NCBI GenBank assembly: GCA_014526335.1
Contig: JACTAT010000310.1
Span: forward strand, 62,001-126,000
Direction of reading: 5' to 3'
Length of the DNA: 64,000 bases
Origin: Chrysaora quinquecirrha
Taxonomy: Eukaryota > Cnidaria > Scyphozoa > Semaeostomeae > Pelagiidae
Both the position numbers and the translations under genes were made by a program. The stretch's first letter is position 1. Every line of letters begins with the position of its first letter. Under the pieces are notes generated by a model. The model was not told where the DNA came from, made no database searches, and saw only the letters and a list, made by a program, of their open reading frames with translations. Shown piece after piece: positions 23,301 to 44,445 of this stretch.

Positions 23301-26300
23301 TTTTGATGAATTTTCAAACCTTCGGCTTGTTTTTGCTTTTGCTGCGAGCCGCCATTATGCCAAAATTTTCACCTAATCCATAATGGCTCTAGAAACCTTA
23401 AAATCGCTTATAAAGGCAAGAAACATTTTTAAAGGCCTTGTTTAACGGTTTTTCAACATAGGGAAAAAAGTATAGGAAATGGTAGATTCTGACACGGAGA
23501 ATCCGAATATGTAATTATTTTGCGCGAATACTTTAACAATGTTGCACGATAATAGCGTTTCTTTTAGTCAAGATTTGAGAAGCCTCGATTTCAATTCAGA
23601 TCTCTCGACGTCATTAAAGGTATCCTTATTTGGAAGTTACCTGAAATGCAAATTACCAACCTTCTCACGTAGGCCAACCACGATTGCTGTTTTGTCAAGA
23701 ATATCAACCAATCCCATCCGCAAACACTTGATGCAAGGTTGAAAATAAACGACTATATACACGTGTATGTTTGTGTCAAGGCACTGATAATCCGAAGGAT
23801 CTTGGATGCTCACTTTGCGAATGTAAATGAAAGCGAAGCAGCAGTTTTCCCCATCAAGACTCGAAGCTGATGTGGTTTTAACGACTCATTAATTCAAAAG
23901 AACAGATTTGAATTTAAGTGCTTTAAAATTGCTTAATTGCAATCCTCCAATACGTTATTGAATTCTGCAAAGAGATGCCTTTGCCCTTTGTTCCAGTTAC
24001 CTTTAAGTCGCAAATAGCCCTTTTTCAGTTAGAAACAAAGAAAATTTTCACGAGTCAGTTCATCACATTTCAACCAATGCAAAATCGTTAATATCTGGAC
24101 TCTTAAGCAGGAAAACTGGGCATTCAAGTGCATTGCCCGGTTTGCCTGGGCAATAAACCTTTCACGGCAGGTGATTGGCCAGGGAAAACCATATTTCCGG
24201 AAGGCAATGCACCTTTTCTCCGGCGAAAATTGCCGCAGAGTAAGAAGAAGAGAAAAGCAACCAGAGAAATAAAAGAGGGAACTTGGGTGGGTGGGAAAGT
24301 TCTGAAATCTTTGATTTGCCATGTCCTCCAATGTTCGTGCTTTTGAAGAGGCGTATACCGAATGATCAGACTGAGGTGAGTGCAGGTCTCCACCTGTGCT
24401 TCTGCACACGTTCACTGTGAATAAAAACCGGTAAGACCGGTATGACCTGTTCCACATCCGGGGGGGTCTGCTTGTCCCGTTTATCTTGTTGGGATATGTT
24501 GGGACAGAGTCTTAATCTTCCGTCCATTTAACCCCCGTGTAAACTTTTTGTCTAACTGTTTTAACTTATTCGCTTCTGGTATTCGCTTCTGAAACTTAAG
24601 AAATAGATTTTTTCATCAATTGACTGAAACGAAATACTTTCCAAGATGACTGAGACGCAACATTTTAAGATTATATGCTATTTTCTTTATTCTTATGAAT
24701 AGGTCAGGCATAACCTGGTGGTAGAAAAGTTAGTCTTCTTCATCCCAAATGACGCAAAAGATCTTTCTGGTCATTTCATAGTCTCAATTTTCGATAGAAT
24801 CAACAAGGTATATTGTAGTTCTTGTGCTTTTCTTTTACAAACCATAAAGTTTTTAATGACTTTTTCGTATCTTTCAACAAACTAAAAAATGAAATTTCTT
24901 TTCATAGCGAGAAGTAGTGTCAGCTGACTTTTATTTGAATGCTACTTCATATATGGCCAACAAAGTGCTGTACAGTGAAATTGATAAGATCACTCTGCCG
25001 AAAGTATGTATGGTATGATAAGATTTTCCTATTAATAAAATTGTAGGAGCCTTGCTCATCAGCTAATTTTCTTTGTTCTTAAAGGCCTTTTGATATTACA
25101 AAAGATTTTTTTACCATCAGGCTAAGTGGACTTTATCCGCATTCTTTTAAGAAATAGGAACCCATCATTTCATTTGACGTTAACAATCTGCTGACAGGAG
25201 CTTCTAAGAATTTTCTACAGCTGTAGGTAATGAGACAATACAATTCTGATCGCAAAATATTCGGTTTTCTAACGGTATTTTCCCTTACTAACGACACAAG
25301 ACTGTATGAGACCAAGCAATACTGTTCGAAGCTGAACTTCCTAATTTCAATAAATTGCCTTCTGATCAGCTTATTAGCTATAGCTAAATAACTAACTAAA
25401 TAACTAACTAACTAGCTACTTAACTTGTTAACTAACTAATTAACTAATCAACTAACTAGTCAACTAACTAACTAACTAACTAACTAACTGACTAACTAAC
25501 CAACTAACTAGCTAGTTAACTAAGTAACTAATTAACTAACTAACTAACTGATTGACTAATTAACTAACTAGCCAACTAACTAACTAGGCAACTAACTAAC
25601 TAGTCAACTAACTAACTAGCAAACTAACTAACTGACTAAGTAACTAACTAACTAACTAACTAACTATCTAACTAACTATTTAACTATCTCACTAAATAAG
25701 ACAGAAGCTGACTAGCTAACTGACTTCTAGCAAAAAGCCAAGTAACTTTCGAATTTCTATTTTACCAACTAACATTATATCTAGCAAACTAACTAACTAA
25801 TAAAGTAAAACAATTGCTATTATCTTGCAACATTTGCTGCTTTAAGCGAATAGCTGAAAGGGTAGACCGTTGGTCAATTAACTAACGACAAACGCCATGT
25901 AAGAGCTGTACCAACTTGCTAACAAACTATGACATTCTCGATCTTCAATGCACATTGGATGTAAAAAGTATCTAAGCCCTGTAAATTTTGCATATACGAT
26001 GTTCTTTACTGCTTATTTGACTGGTTTTAACGTTATATCATTAGGAATTCAAAGGATCATTGGTAACATACAGTTACAGTGAGGAATTATCAGTCATTAA
26101 AACATCAGGACCATGTTTGATTGATGATGCTGGTGGATTAATCTCATTTGAGAAGGTATGGATTTTAACTTATGTTTAAATGATATGAACCATGTATACT
26201 AAAGATTTAAATCATTAATCTATTAATATCAAAACGGTCTCACCAAAATCTTGCGCTGCGTAATAAACATACACATAAACATTGGCATTCTTGGAGGCTT

Positions 26301-29300
26301 TTTATGAATAAATGTGTTTTTGAATTAAACCTTTAATTTTCATGATTTTTAGGTAACAAGACATGGAGTAATACCTGGATATTTTCCTGACAATATCATT
26401 GAAAGAGATCATTTTTGTCATTTTCTTCTTGGCTCGTTTGTTTACAAATCCTTTGGTATGCTTGTTTTAATGCCTGTCAAATGTTTTAATTTCTGTCAAA
26501 TCTTGGATTCATTTTTAATGTTCATTTTTCAAGCTTAGATTTCCTAAATTGAGCTCATGTTGTGTAGGTTTTTACTATATATTAAGAAACACGCAGACCT
26601 AAGAAAAAGTGTCTTAAAACATTTTTGAGACTTTCTTATTCAACGGACATTCCCGCATCTAACTAACTAACTAACTAGCTAACTAACTAACTACTAACTA
26701 CTAACTAACTGGCTAACTAATCAACTAGATAACTAACTGTCCGACTGACTATTTTCTCAACCTTAAACCGAGTTCCTTACAAGTTCCTTACAAGTTTTTT
26801 TCTTCAGTTTTTATAATAGTTTTTAATCATATTTTAGATGAAGAGCATTATAAAAATGCAACAAAAAGAATCAAAGATAGAGTTGAGAGATATGAATCAC
26901 ATCAGAAAAAGCTAACAGCAGAAGATCGCTTATTGATAAAAGAAAATGAAAAGTTTCATGACATTAAATTTGTTGATCTTATCGACGATTATCGACATTT
27001 ACCAAACAAATTATTACATTTTTACAAATGGTAAGTATATGATGTTTTAGAAGTTTAATTTTTCAATTTACATTGCTAATTATATGAGGCTTCGAACTTC
27101 CTCGAAACTGATGCAATTTCGTTTATTTATTTATCAGGATTGTTGGTGTTTACAATTTCAATTTTACAATCAAGACTGATGATGATTGCTTCTTGAATCT
27201 TCCATTGATTTTCAAAGTTTTTATCTTACAGTTATTCATTTCATTTACTTGTTCTCTGGGATATACTTTCTGCTCAATTTTAGACACATTCTGTAGATAA
27301 GAACCCTCTGGATTACTCTTTTCACTGTAAAACAGTTGATATCATTATGATGTTGTCAATCGCTCTTTCTATCTATAAAAGGGACACCTTGTTATTAATG
27401 CCAGAATGGGTTGATCGTGGGTTTAATTCGCGCTAAAGTTACCCTTGCTAAATCCATATAAAAAGCATATAGAATCATGGTTACCCGTATAGTTACCTGA
27501 TGGTTACCCGTACATTCTCAACTGTATGCTATGTTTGCATTGAGAAAAACCTTTTGTCGAACATAACAGCTTCATAATATTAAGGGTGTGGCTTTAGGGC
27601 GTGTCAGTTTTCGATTTTCATTGAACTTATATGCCCCTTGATCATTGAAGAAGGGTTTAAATGAAAAGTCAATATTTGTAACATCTTTTTGCAAACTCAA
27701 ATGTCCTTTCAAAAGTATGTTATACACACAATCTTGGACAAAATATATTGGAACGGCCTAAATAGTTTTCCTATTATCTTTGGATCCCCCCTTCTCCCCC
27801 GTTACAATGTTGTTTCGTATAAAAGTTGTCTTGCTCTACTACCAACATTGTTTTGGGGGTAAAAGGGGGAAGAATTGGAGTTATGGAAGTAGAAAATCAA
27901 TGGAATAGGCCTTATTCCTTGGAAAAATGCCTTGTTCTAAATATTTTGTCCAAGATTGTAGTATAGTGCCCCCTTGTCCCCTTCGTTTCATCTCATTAAA
28001 ATAAGCCCTGACTTAATCAATTTCCAATTTCTTGCAGTCAATTGATGAGAAAGGATTGAGGCCAGACAGCAAAACGTGGTTTAGCAAGTTAGTATGCCTT
28101 GATTTAGCACTAATAAAATGTATTACTTCATCTCATTCACTTCATCTAATGCTTATTTCATTTCAATTTCCATTTCATTAGTTTTAGGTATAATTGGCCA
28201 TTAGACAGATTTGGGAAATGGGCTGAAAATGTTTACACCTCTCCTGTTTACCCTGCATTTGCATGTGGATCTGGTAATGTTTTGTCACGTGATTTGGTTG
28301 AGTGGATTGCACTGAATGAGCCATATCTTCATGCATACCAGGTCGGTTTTTCTAAAGTTTTACTGTTAATTAATTCAATGAGAAACACGATCTTTCTCAA
28401 ACTCTCTTCCTTACCAAGCTGTTCCTGATTCTAGGACTTTTTCTGACAGCTCTTCTTTTTTCTGCAATATTCTTCTATTTGCAGGTTAAAACTCCTGTAG
28501 TTCTTGATTCTGCAGCGACCTTCATCAAGGGCTTACTTGCGCGATCTCCATCGAGAAATGTTTATCTTCTATGAACGTTTTTATCTATTCTCCTGCTTAT
28601 TTTCTCTACCCTTTGCACAATCATTTTGTTTCAGCGCAATTTTTTATTTGTTTTGCTAATCATTTACTGTATTTTTGACAAACGCCAATTTTTTGTGACA
28701 GGGTGAAGATGTTTCTGTTGGTATTTGGCTTTCTGCTGTTGCACCAAAAATATTGAATGTGAGTTTTATAAGTATCACACAATTTGTCATCTACCATCCG
28801 CGATTTCCATAGTACGGGTAAAGTTTGAACTGCATGTGTAGCAAAAGACAGTCATGGATCTATAAGATTTCAATAGTTTTCCACACGCCAAAACTTAGAT
28901 TCTTTTCTGATCTTAAACAAAAAAAGGTATCATCTTCGCCTTTCCAAAATAGTTGACCAAAAATATTAGTATTTGGGAGAAACTTACCCAGAAATATCGA
29001 ACTGACAACCTCATATGCAAAAGTCTGTTTTAGAATATATAGTAAATGCTATTTTGGGTCACTTTTGGTCTGATTCTGTCAGTACTTCATGTGTAAAGCA
29101 CTGAACGGACCTCCAGGGAAATCAATAATCACATTGGTAGATGTACGTTGAATAAGACGCTAGCCCTACTTAATTGAAATGCCCAATGTTTCTTATAGGA
29201 TGGAAGATGGTCTTGCATAAAATCATGTAGCAATGATATGCTGAGTTCACCTGATCACAGTCCGTCTGAACTCTATTCACTCTATAAAAATATGAGTTTG

Positions 29301-29327
29301 TGTGGCAATCCATGTTCATGTTCTTAG
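20336..29327 (+). CDS. B3GALNT2: B3GALNT2: UDP-GalNAc beta-1,3-N-acetylgalactosaminyltransferase 2
   Basis: A type II membrane GT31 enzyme of ER/Golgi that adds GalNAc to the O-mannose-linked GlcNAc of alpha-dystroglycan-type glycans. Thirteen exons: 20336-20471, 20607-20736, 21166-21352, 24703-24807, 24908-25003, 26045-26155, 26353-26455, 26838-27030, 27138-27216, 28038-28087, 28188-28341, 28702-28758, 29199-29327; 509 aa (human about 500). Membrane anchor at residues 19-38. IGILSARDHLIQRKTLRETW is the first GT31 block. FIIGRKGCDIPAEDR matches the B3GALNT2-specific region. TIKTDDDCF holds the DxD metal site (D368-D370). YPAFACGSGNVLSRDLV and GEDVSVGIW are the later GT31 motifs. The C-terminus is Cys-rich, as in the vertebrate protein. 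Intron 3 hosts a 1.9-kb inverted-repeat element and introns 5 and 7 carry (AACT)n arrays. The intron 9 donor (GTTTTT) is weak. Confidence 0.95.
21470..23408. mobile_element. 1.94-kb non-autonomous element with about 550-bp terminal inverted repeats
   Basis: Left end AGCGATTTTAAGGTTTCTAG and right end CTAGAAACCTTAAAATCGCT are exact inverses, with TA on both sides (21468-21469 and 23409-23410). The inverted similarity runs to about 22016 on the left and begins about 22870 on the right, including matching CTTTTATCTTTCGAATAACA/TGTTATTCGAAAGATAAAAG blocks. The centre (about 22017-22870) has no recognisable protein. It has a 23-25-bp tandem duplication of GGGGCACACACCCCCATAC near 22660-22695. It lies wholly inside B3GALNT2 intron 3. 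Confidence 0.92.
25375..25740 (+). repeat. Degenerate (AACT)n array in B3GALNT2 intron 5
   Basis: About 90 units of ACTA/AACT with frequent single changes. The plus (sense) strand reads CTAACTAAC. The array ends about 300 bp upstream of the exon 6 acceptor. Confidence 0.9.
26659..26755 (+). repeat. Short (AACT)n array in B3GALNT2 intron 7
   Basis: CTAACTAAC on the sense strand, about 80 bp before the exon 8 acceptor at 26838. Confidence 0.88.
27725..27961. mobile_element. 237-bp MITE with TA flanks in B3GALNT2 intron 9
   Basis: Left end CACACAATCTTGGACAAAAT and right end ATTTTGTCCAAGATTGTAG are inverted copies with one mismatch near the tip, and TA flanks both sides (27723-27724, 27962-27963). 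The two halves stay weakly palindromic through GGGGGAG / CTCCCCC-like stretches. No coding capacity. Confidence 0.75.
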
Positions 29328-29863
29328 CGTAGGTACCCTTAGTAAATTTAAATTATATGTATCTTAAAATTTTCTTAATCTTTCTGTGAACAACGCGTAA
29401 TTCATGTTGGTATTTCTGCGTTCTATATTTCCTAAGGGTTGACCCCCTCCGCTTTTCGGTCCGTTCTTCTCTGTCAGACCCCCTGTTTTTTGGCATTATT
29501 TTGGCTAATGATATTTTGCATTTCCGTTGTCAAAACAGTTTTCTTAAATTACTGAAAGGTGACGCGGCTTTTTCATCTCATATATTCCAAGTCCTTCATT
29601 TTTGAAGCACAGACTGTACTAGATGGTAACCAGCTGTTAATTTAGAACATTGAAAGGTAACTGGTGTTTTGTTTACCTTTATGCAATTTCTAGCAGGTGG
29701 CATTTGTATCATCCGTGTCGTGAACTTTTCTTCAAGTAGTGCCTAGGCCCATTTTTAGAATAGGCCAATCATTTTGAATTGGTGATGTGTATTGTTCAAA
29801 GTAAAGTTGTTTTAAAAACAACAAAGTTGTATTATACAGTATTGGATATATTAGCCGATAATT
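29328..29863. other. Intergenic region between B3GALNT2 and ATP2C1
   Basis: About 535 bp with no ORF of note. It should contain the B3GALNT2 3' end and the ATP2C1 promoter and 5' UTR. No canonical AATAAA or TATA box was picked out. Confidence 0.5.
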
Positions 29864-40635
<10,772 letters not shown>

Positions 40636-41320
40636 CTTGGGAAGGAAGAATCTACATTCTTGAAAATAATGAATAACGTACTAGATTGGTACATTTTTAT
40701 CGAGATTAATCTTGTGTTGTGCTGTTATGTACTGAATTTGTGTTTATGTATTAATCTATTACGCTGTTTAAGAACGTACCCTATTTAAGGTGCTTGTGTA
40801 CCAACCGATAAAGAAGCAGCACGCCTGTAGCAAACAGGTTTTCATCTTTCCTTTAAATATATACATTCCCTATTTGAAAGTTTGTTTCAGACTTCCTTGA
40901 TAAGTTATCTTGATACTACTCTCTTTTCGATGTCTTTTTCGTACTCATTTTTTCATATCGTAGAAGTCCTAGTCAAATCTTTTGTCCAGCTTCAGTTTTC
41001 TTAACTGTATTCCTGTAGGTTTCTTAACTGTATTCCTGATAGTAAGCATATACGCTTTAAAGCAAGGTAGCTGGGTAGTATTATGCTAATATTATGTCTT
41101 TAATAGAATTAAGTTAATTTCTTGGTCAATCGGACTGTTTTCAGTAACAAGGATTTGTTATTAGCTCAAAGAACCAACTCACTTGAAGGTTAAAGATGTA
41201 ATGACAATTGACAAATCAATTTAATCTAATCATGCAGTTAAATCAACATAAACCAAATACAATTTGCAAGTAAAAATGGGATATCTTAAAGTATTTTAAT
41301 CATAAACTGCAAATGTTGCA
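40636..41320. other. Convergent intergenic region (ATP2C1 and PDI-D 3' ends)
   Basis: About 685 bp holding both 3' UTRs. A minus-strand ATTAAA (41295-41300) is a possible poly(A) signal for the PDI-D gene. No gene seen. Confidence 0.5.
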
Positions 41321-43453
41321 TTAAAGTTCTTCTTTAGCAGTAGATTTGAATTGATTGAGAACATTCTTACGACGATAGACATTGTCAACTTGGCTGCTGC
41401 TCATCTGACCACCTTTAGATAAATCGATATAACAATGAATTTATGAATTAATTAATTAAAGTAGTATAAATAGCGTAGGTAATATTTTCACATAGTTTAA
41501 AACTTCTTACCCAACATTCTCTCGAGTCTTTCCAATTCCTTGGCAGGATAATCATCTCCTTTTTCTTGGATTTTCTGCATAACTTTAACATAGTATTTGG
41601 CAGCCCTAAAAAGAAAGTGGAATATGAAGTTTCATACCTTGTTTCTTAGTTTCTTAGTAAGTTTTTGACTTAGATAAAAAGTTAGTTAGTTAGTTAGTTA
41701 GTTAAAAAGTTAGCTAGTTAATTAAAACATTAGTTAGTTAGTTAGTTACTTAGTTATTTAGCTAGTTAGTTACAAAGTTAGTTAGTTATTTGGTTAGCTA
41801 GTTAAAAAGTTAGTTAGTTAATTAGTTAGTTAGTGAGTTAGTTAGTTAGTTATTAGTTAGTTACAAAGTTAGTTAGTTAGTTAAAAAGTTAGTTAGTTAG
41901 CTAGTTAGTTAGTTAGTTACAAAGTTAGTTAGTTAATTAGTTAGTTGGTTAGTTAGTTTAATAGTTAGTTAGTTAGTAGGTTAGTTTAAAAGTTAGTTAA
42001 TTAGTTATTGTAGTTAATTATTTATCTAAACAGTTATTTAGTTAGTTATCTGATTAGCAAATTAGCCAGTTAGTTAGTAAGTATTACATATAGTTGTATG
42101 CAATTAAAACAGTTAAAATATGGCAATATTGAATGTAGGTAGTGCTATTGATAGAAAATTAAATAATATCAAGCATACTTTTGATCTTCTTGGGCATCTA
42201 CAGCTGATTTTACTTCAGCAAGGGTGTCATCTCTTGCAGCCTAGATATAAGAGAGAGGATTGTGACTCATTGCAACCAAAAATCTAAAAGTTAAATTCAA
42301 AAAAATATTAAAAGCATAATCAAATGGATTAACCTTTTCAGACATGAACTTTTTGGCTAATTCATCAAATTTGTCAATACGTCCCTCCTGAAATGATGAA
42401 TATGTTATATATAAATACCTAATAAGTGACAACCAGTGTTTAAGAAGAGCAATATCAAGTGTCAAATAAAGTGAATATCTAACTTGCCAAACGGGACAAA
42501 CCTGTTCATTGAGACTTCCCCCAATTCTTCTGTTTAGTTTGCACTTTTGATTGAGGAAATCCACAAAATCTTGCTCATCACGACCACCTTCATACTGCAG
42601 ATTGAAAAGAAGATATGTGAGAGCTGAATCTGAAAGGACCTATTGTTTACTAAGCAATTACCTCATTGTTCTTTTAACAATTACCTCATTGTTCTTTTAA
42701 CAATGAACTTATTGTTAATCAGACAATAACATTGGTGTTCAAACGATCAGCTGATTGTTCACCAAACAATGAACCTATTGTTCAGCAAATAATGGACATA
42801 ATGAAGAAAACAAAGAAAGCAATAACCTCTTCTCCACCCTTATTCTCTTTTGGGAAGAATTTGATTGTTGGAAAACCAGAGATACCATACTTTTCAGACA
42901 ATGGTCTGTTTTCAGAGTTGTCAGCATCTACTTTTGCAACAATACACTAAAAAAACAATTTCTTGCATTAACTTGTCTAGATTTATAAACTCGGATAAGG
43001 AATGCATTTAGGCTAATCACAAATGAAAAAAAACTTTTTGTTGTGAATTATTTTATTTACATTGGGGTCATTTTTGAACGTTTCTGCAACTTTCTCATAG
43101 ACTGGAGTCAGCCTTTTGCAATGTCCACACCCTTCAAAGGAAAATAATTAAAAGTCTTAAGGCAACAAACATTGAATTAAGAATTCTCAAGAGATAAAAA
43201 TACCTCGCAAAATCACTAAAAACTACAACCAAAAAGATTGAGTAAAAAAGATAAAGTCTTTATTATTCAAACTTTCGTGACTGTCTATCTATTGTCTAGG
43301 CCCATACTTACAAGGAGCATAGAATTCTACTAAGACATCTTTCTTTGAGTCAAGTGCAACACTGTCGAAATTTGAAGCTGTAAGGTCTACAACATTATCT
43401 GCATTGCAAAATGCTAAAGCTAATGAAAGAATAACTAACAATTTTGCAATCAT
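41321..43453 (-). CDS. PDI-D-type protein disulfide isomerase: one CGHC thioredoxin domain plus ERp29-like C-domain, KEEL tail
   Basis: An ER folding enzyme. Eight exons on the minus strand: 43312-43453, 43061-43131, 42827-42946, 42502-42594, 42334-42387, 42179-42240, 41511-41605, 41321-41412; 242 aa, all phases consistent. Signal peptide about 1-18 (LLVILSLALAFCNA). Thioredoxin domain about 19-125 with active site WCGHC (C49, C52), split by intron 1, and cis-proline P97 in GFPTIKFF. The linker NRRIGGSL leads to a helical ERp29/PDI-D domain (about 130-238) with KKFM, YYVKVMQKIQEKGDDYPAKE and ERLERMLG. The C-terminus KEEL is an ER-retention signal, as in ERp29. It combines an active CxxC with the D domain but has only one thioredoxin domain, where plant and Dictyostelium PDI-D proteins have two. 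Confidence 0.92.
41675..42075 (-). repeat. Degenerate (AACT)n array in PDI-D intron 6
   Basis: The plus strand reads AGTTAGTTAG, so the sense (minus) strand again reads CTAACTAAC. It lies about 70 bp upstream of the acceptor at 41606. Confidence 0.9.
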
Positions 43454-43799
43454 TTCTGCAGATTTTCGTGAACAACTTGAAAAAGTCGGCCTACTGCAGC
43501 TTTCTTTATTCGACTTCCATTCAACAAAAAGAAACGTGTGGTTTGTCTCTAAGCCCGAAAAGCATCCTGGGACTAGTGAGGCTATTGTTTCGTTTTGACA
43601 TATTTTGAAACAATGAAACATTTGAAACTTTTTGACACTTTATCGAATTGTTTGATGACGAGAATGTATTAGTTATTTATCCAAAAACATAGTAAGGCAA
43701 AAAAATCACCCAATTAAATGAAAAGGTTGTATAGAAATTAACCTCATAGACATGAAAATCGAGCAATTAATGTTACATTAATCATAATCTTATAATTCT
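43454..43799. other. Spacer upstream of the PDI-D gene
   Basis: About 345 bp between the SMIM13 stop and the PDI-D start codon, both on the minus strand. It should hold the PDI-D promoter/5' UTR and the SMIM13 3' end. Nothing specific recognised. Confidence 0.45.
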
Positions 43800-44186
43800 C
43801 TATTCATAATGGTTCGTTCTATGTTTTAATCTTGAACTTCGTCTTAGTTTAATATCGTTATCATCATCACGATTTGACTTTTCTTGCTTCTTTTGGCCAT
43901 TTCCATAAACAAGTTCTTTTATAAATTGAAATTTAACCAGGAAAAGTTTCCAAATTATGAACCAACCTAGGGAAAAAATATCAAAAATTATGAAAAGTTT
44001 CAAACTAAAAAAGGCAGGATAATCATTCCCAAGAGTTGATATTTCCCGAAATTACAAATGCAACAAAATCCTCTGCTAACACCAAAACATTTCCTCACCT
44101 AAAACAACAACAATCAAAACAATGCAAAGAGCTAGAATAACAGAAGTTAGGCCAGCTAAAATCTCCGTAAATCCGATTTCACTCAT
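43800..44186 (-). CDS. SMIM13: SMIM13-like small single-pass membrane protein
   Basis: Two exons, 44099-44186 and 43800-43966, joined by a GTGAGG...CTAG intron, give 84 aa. Residues about 10-36 form one membrane segment (ILALCIVLIVVVL). It runs into GWFIIWKLFLVKFQFIKELV, which aligns with the signature of vertebrate SMIM13 (GWYFVWHLFLSKFKFLRELV). A hydrophilic tail with an acidic patch (DDDND) and a basic patch (RRSSRLKHR) follows, also as in SMIM13. The function of the family is not established. The first exon is too short to show as an open frame alone, so the gene is easy to miss. It is head to head with CTNNBL1. Confidence 0.82.
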
Positions 44187-44445
44187 TCCAGATAACTGAA
44201 GATTGACTTTTTATCACTAACAGAGCATTTGTTTGATTTTTATTTCCAATAAATCAGTCAAAAAGTTCAATAACTTCACGGCACGACGTTGATTTCATTT
44301 TGTAAACAACAATGAGCTAACTTCTTGTATCCCTGTGATGTTTAAGTGAAATCGAGGCTGAAACAAAAGGCTAGCAAACAGACAGGAAAACATAAAAGGT
44401 TCAAAGTTGGTCTTGTTCTTTTTGGTTATAAAAGTCAACAAAAAT
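44187..44445. promoter_or_regulatory. Probable bidirectional promoter between SMIM13 and CTNNBL1
   Basis: Only 259 bp separate the divergent start codons at 44186 (minus) and 44446 (plus). Both 5' UTRs and any promoter elements must fit here unless there are further upstream exons. No TATA box is obvious. Confidence 0.6.
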
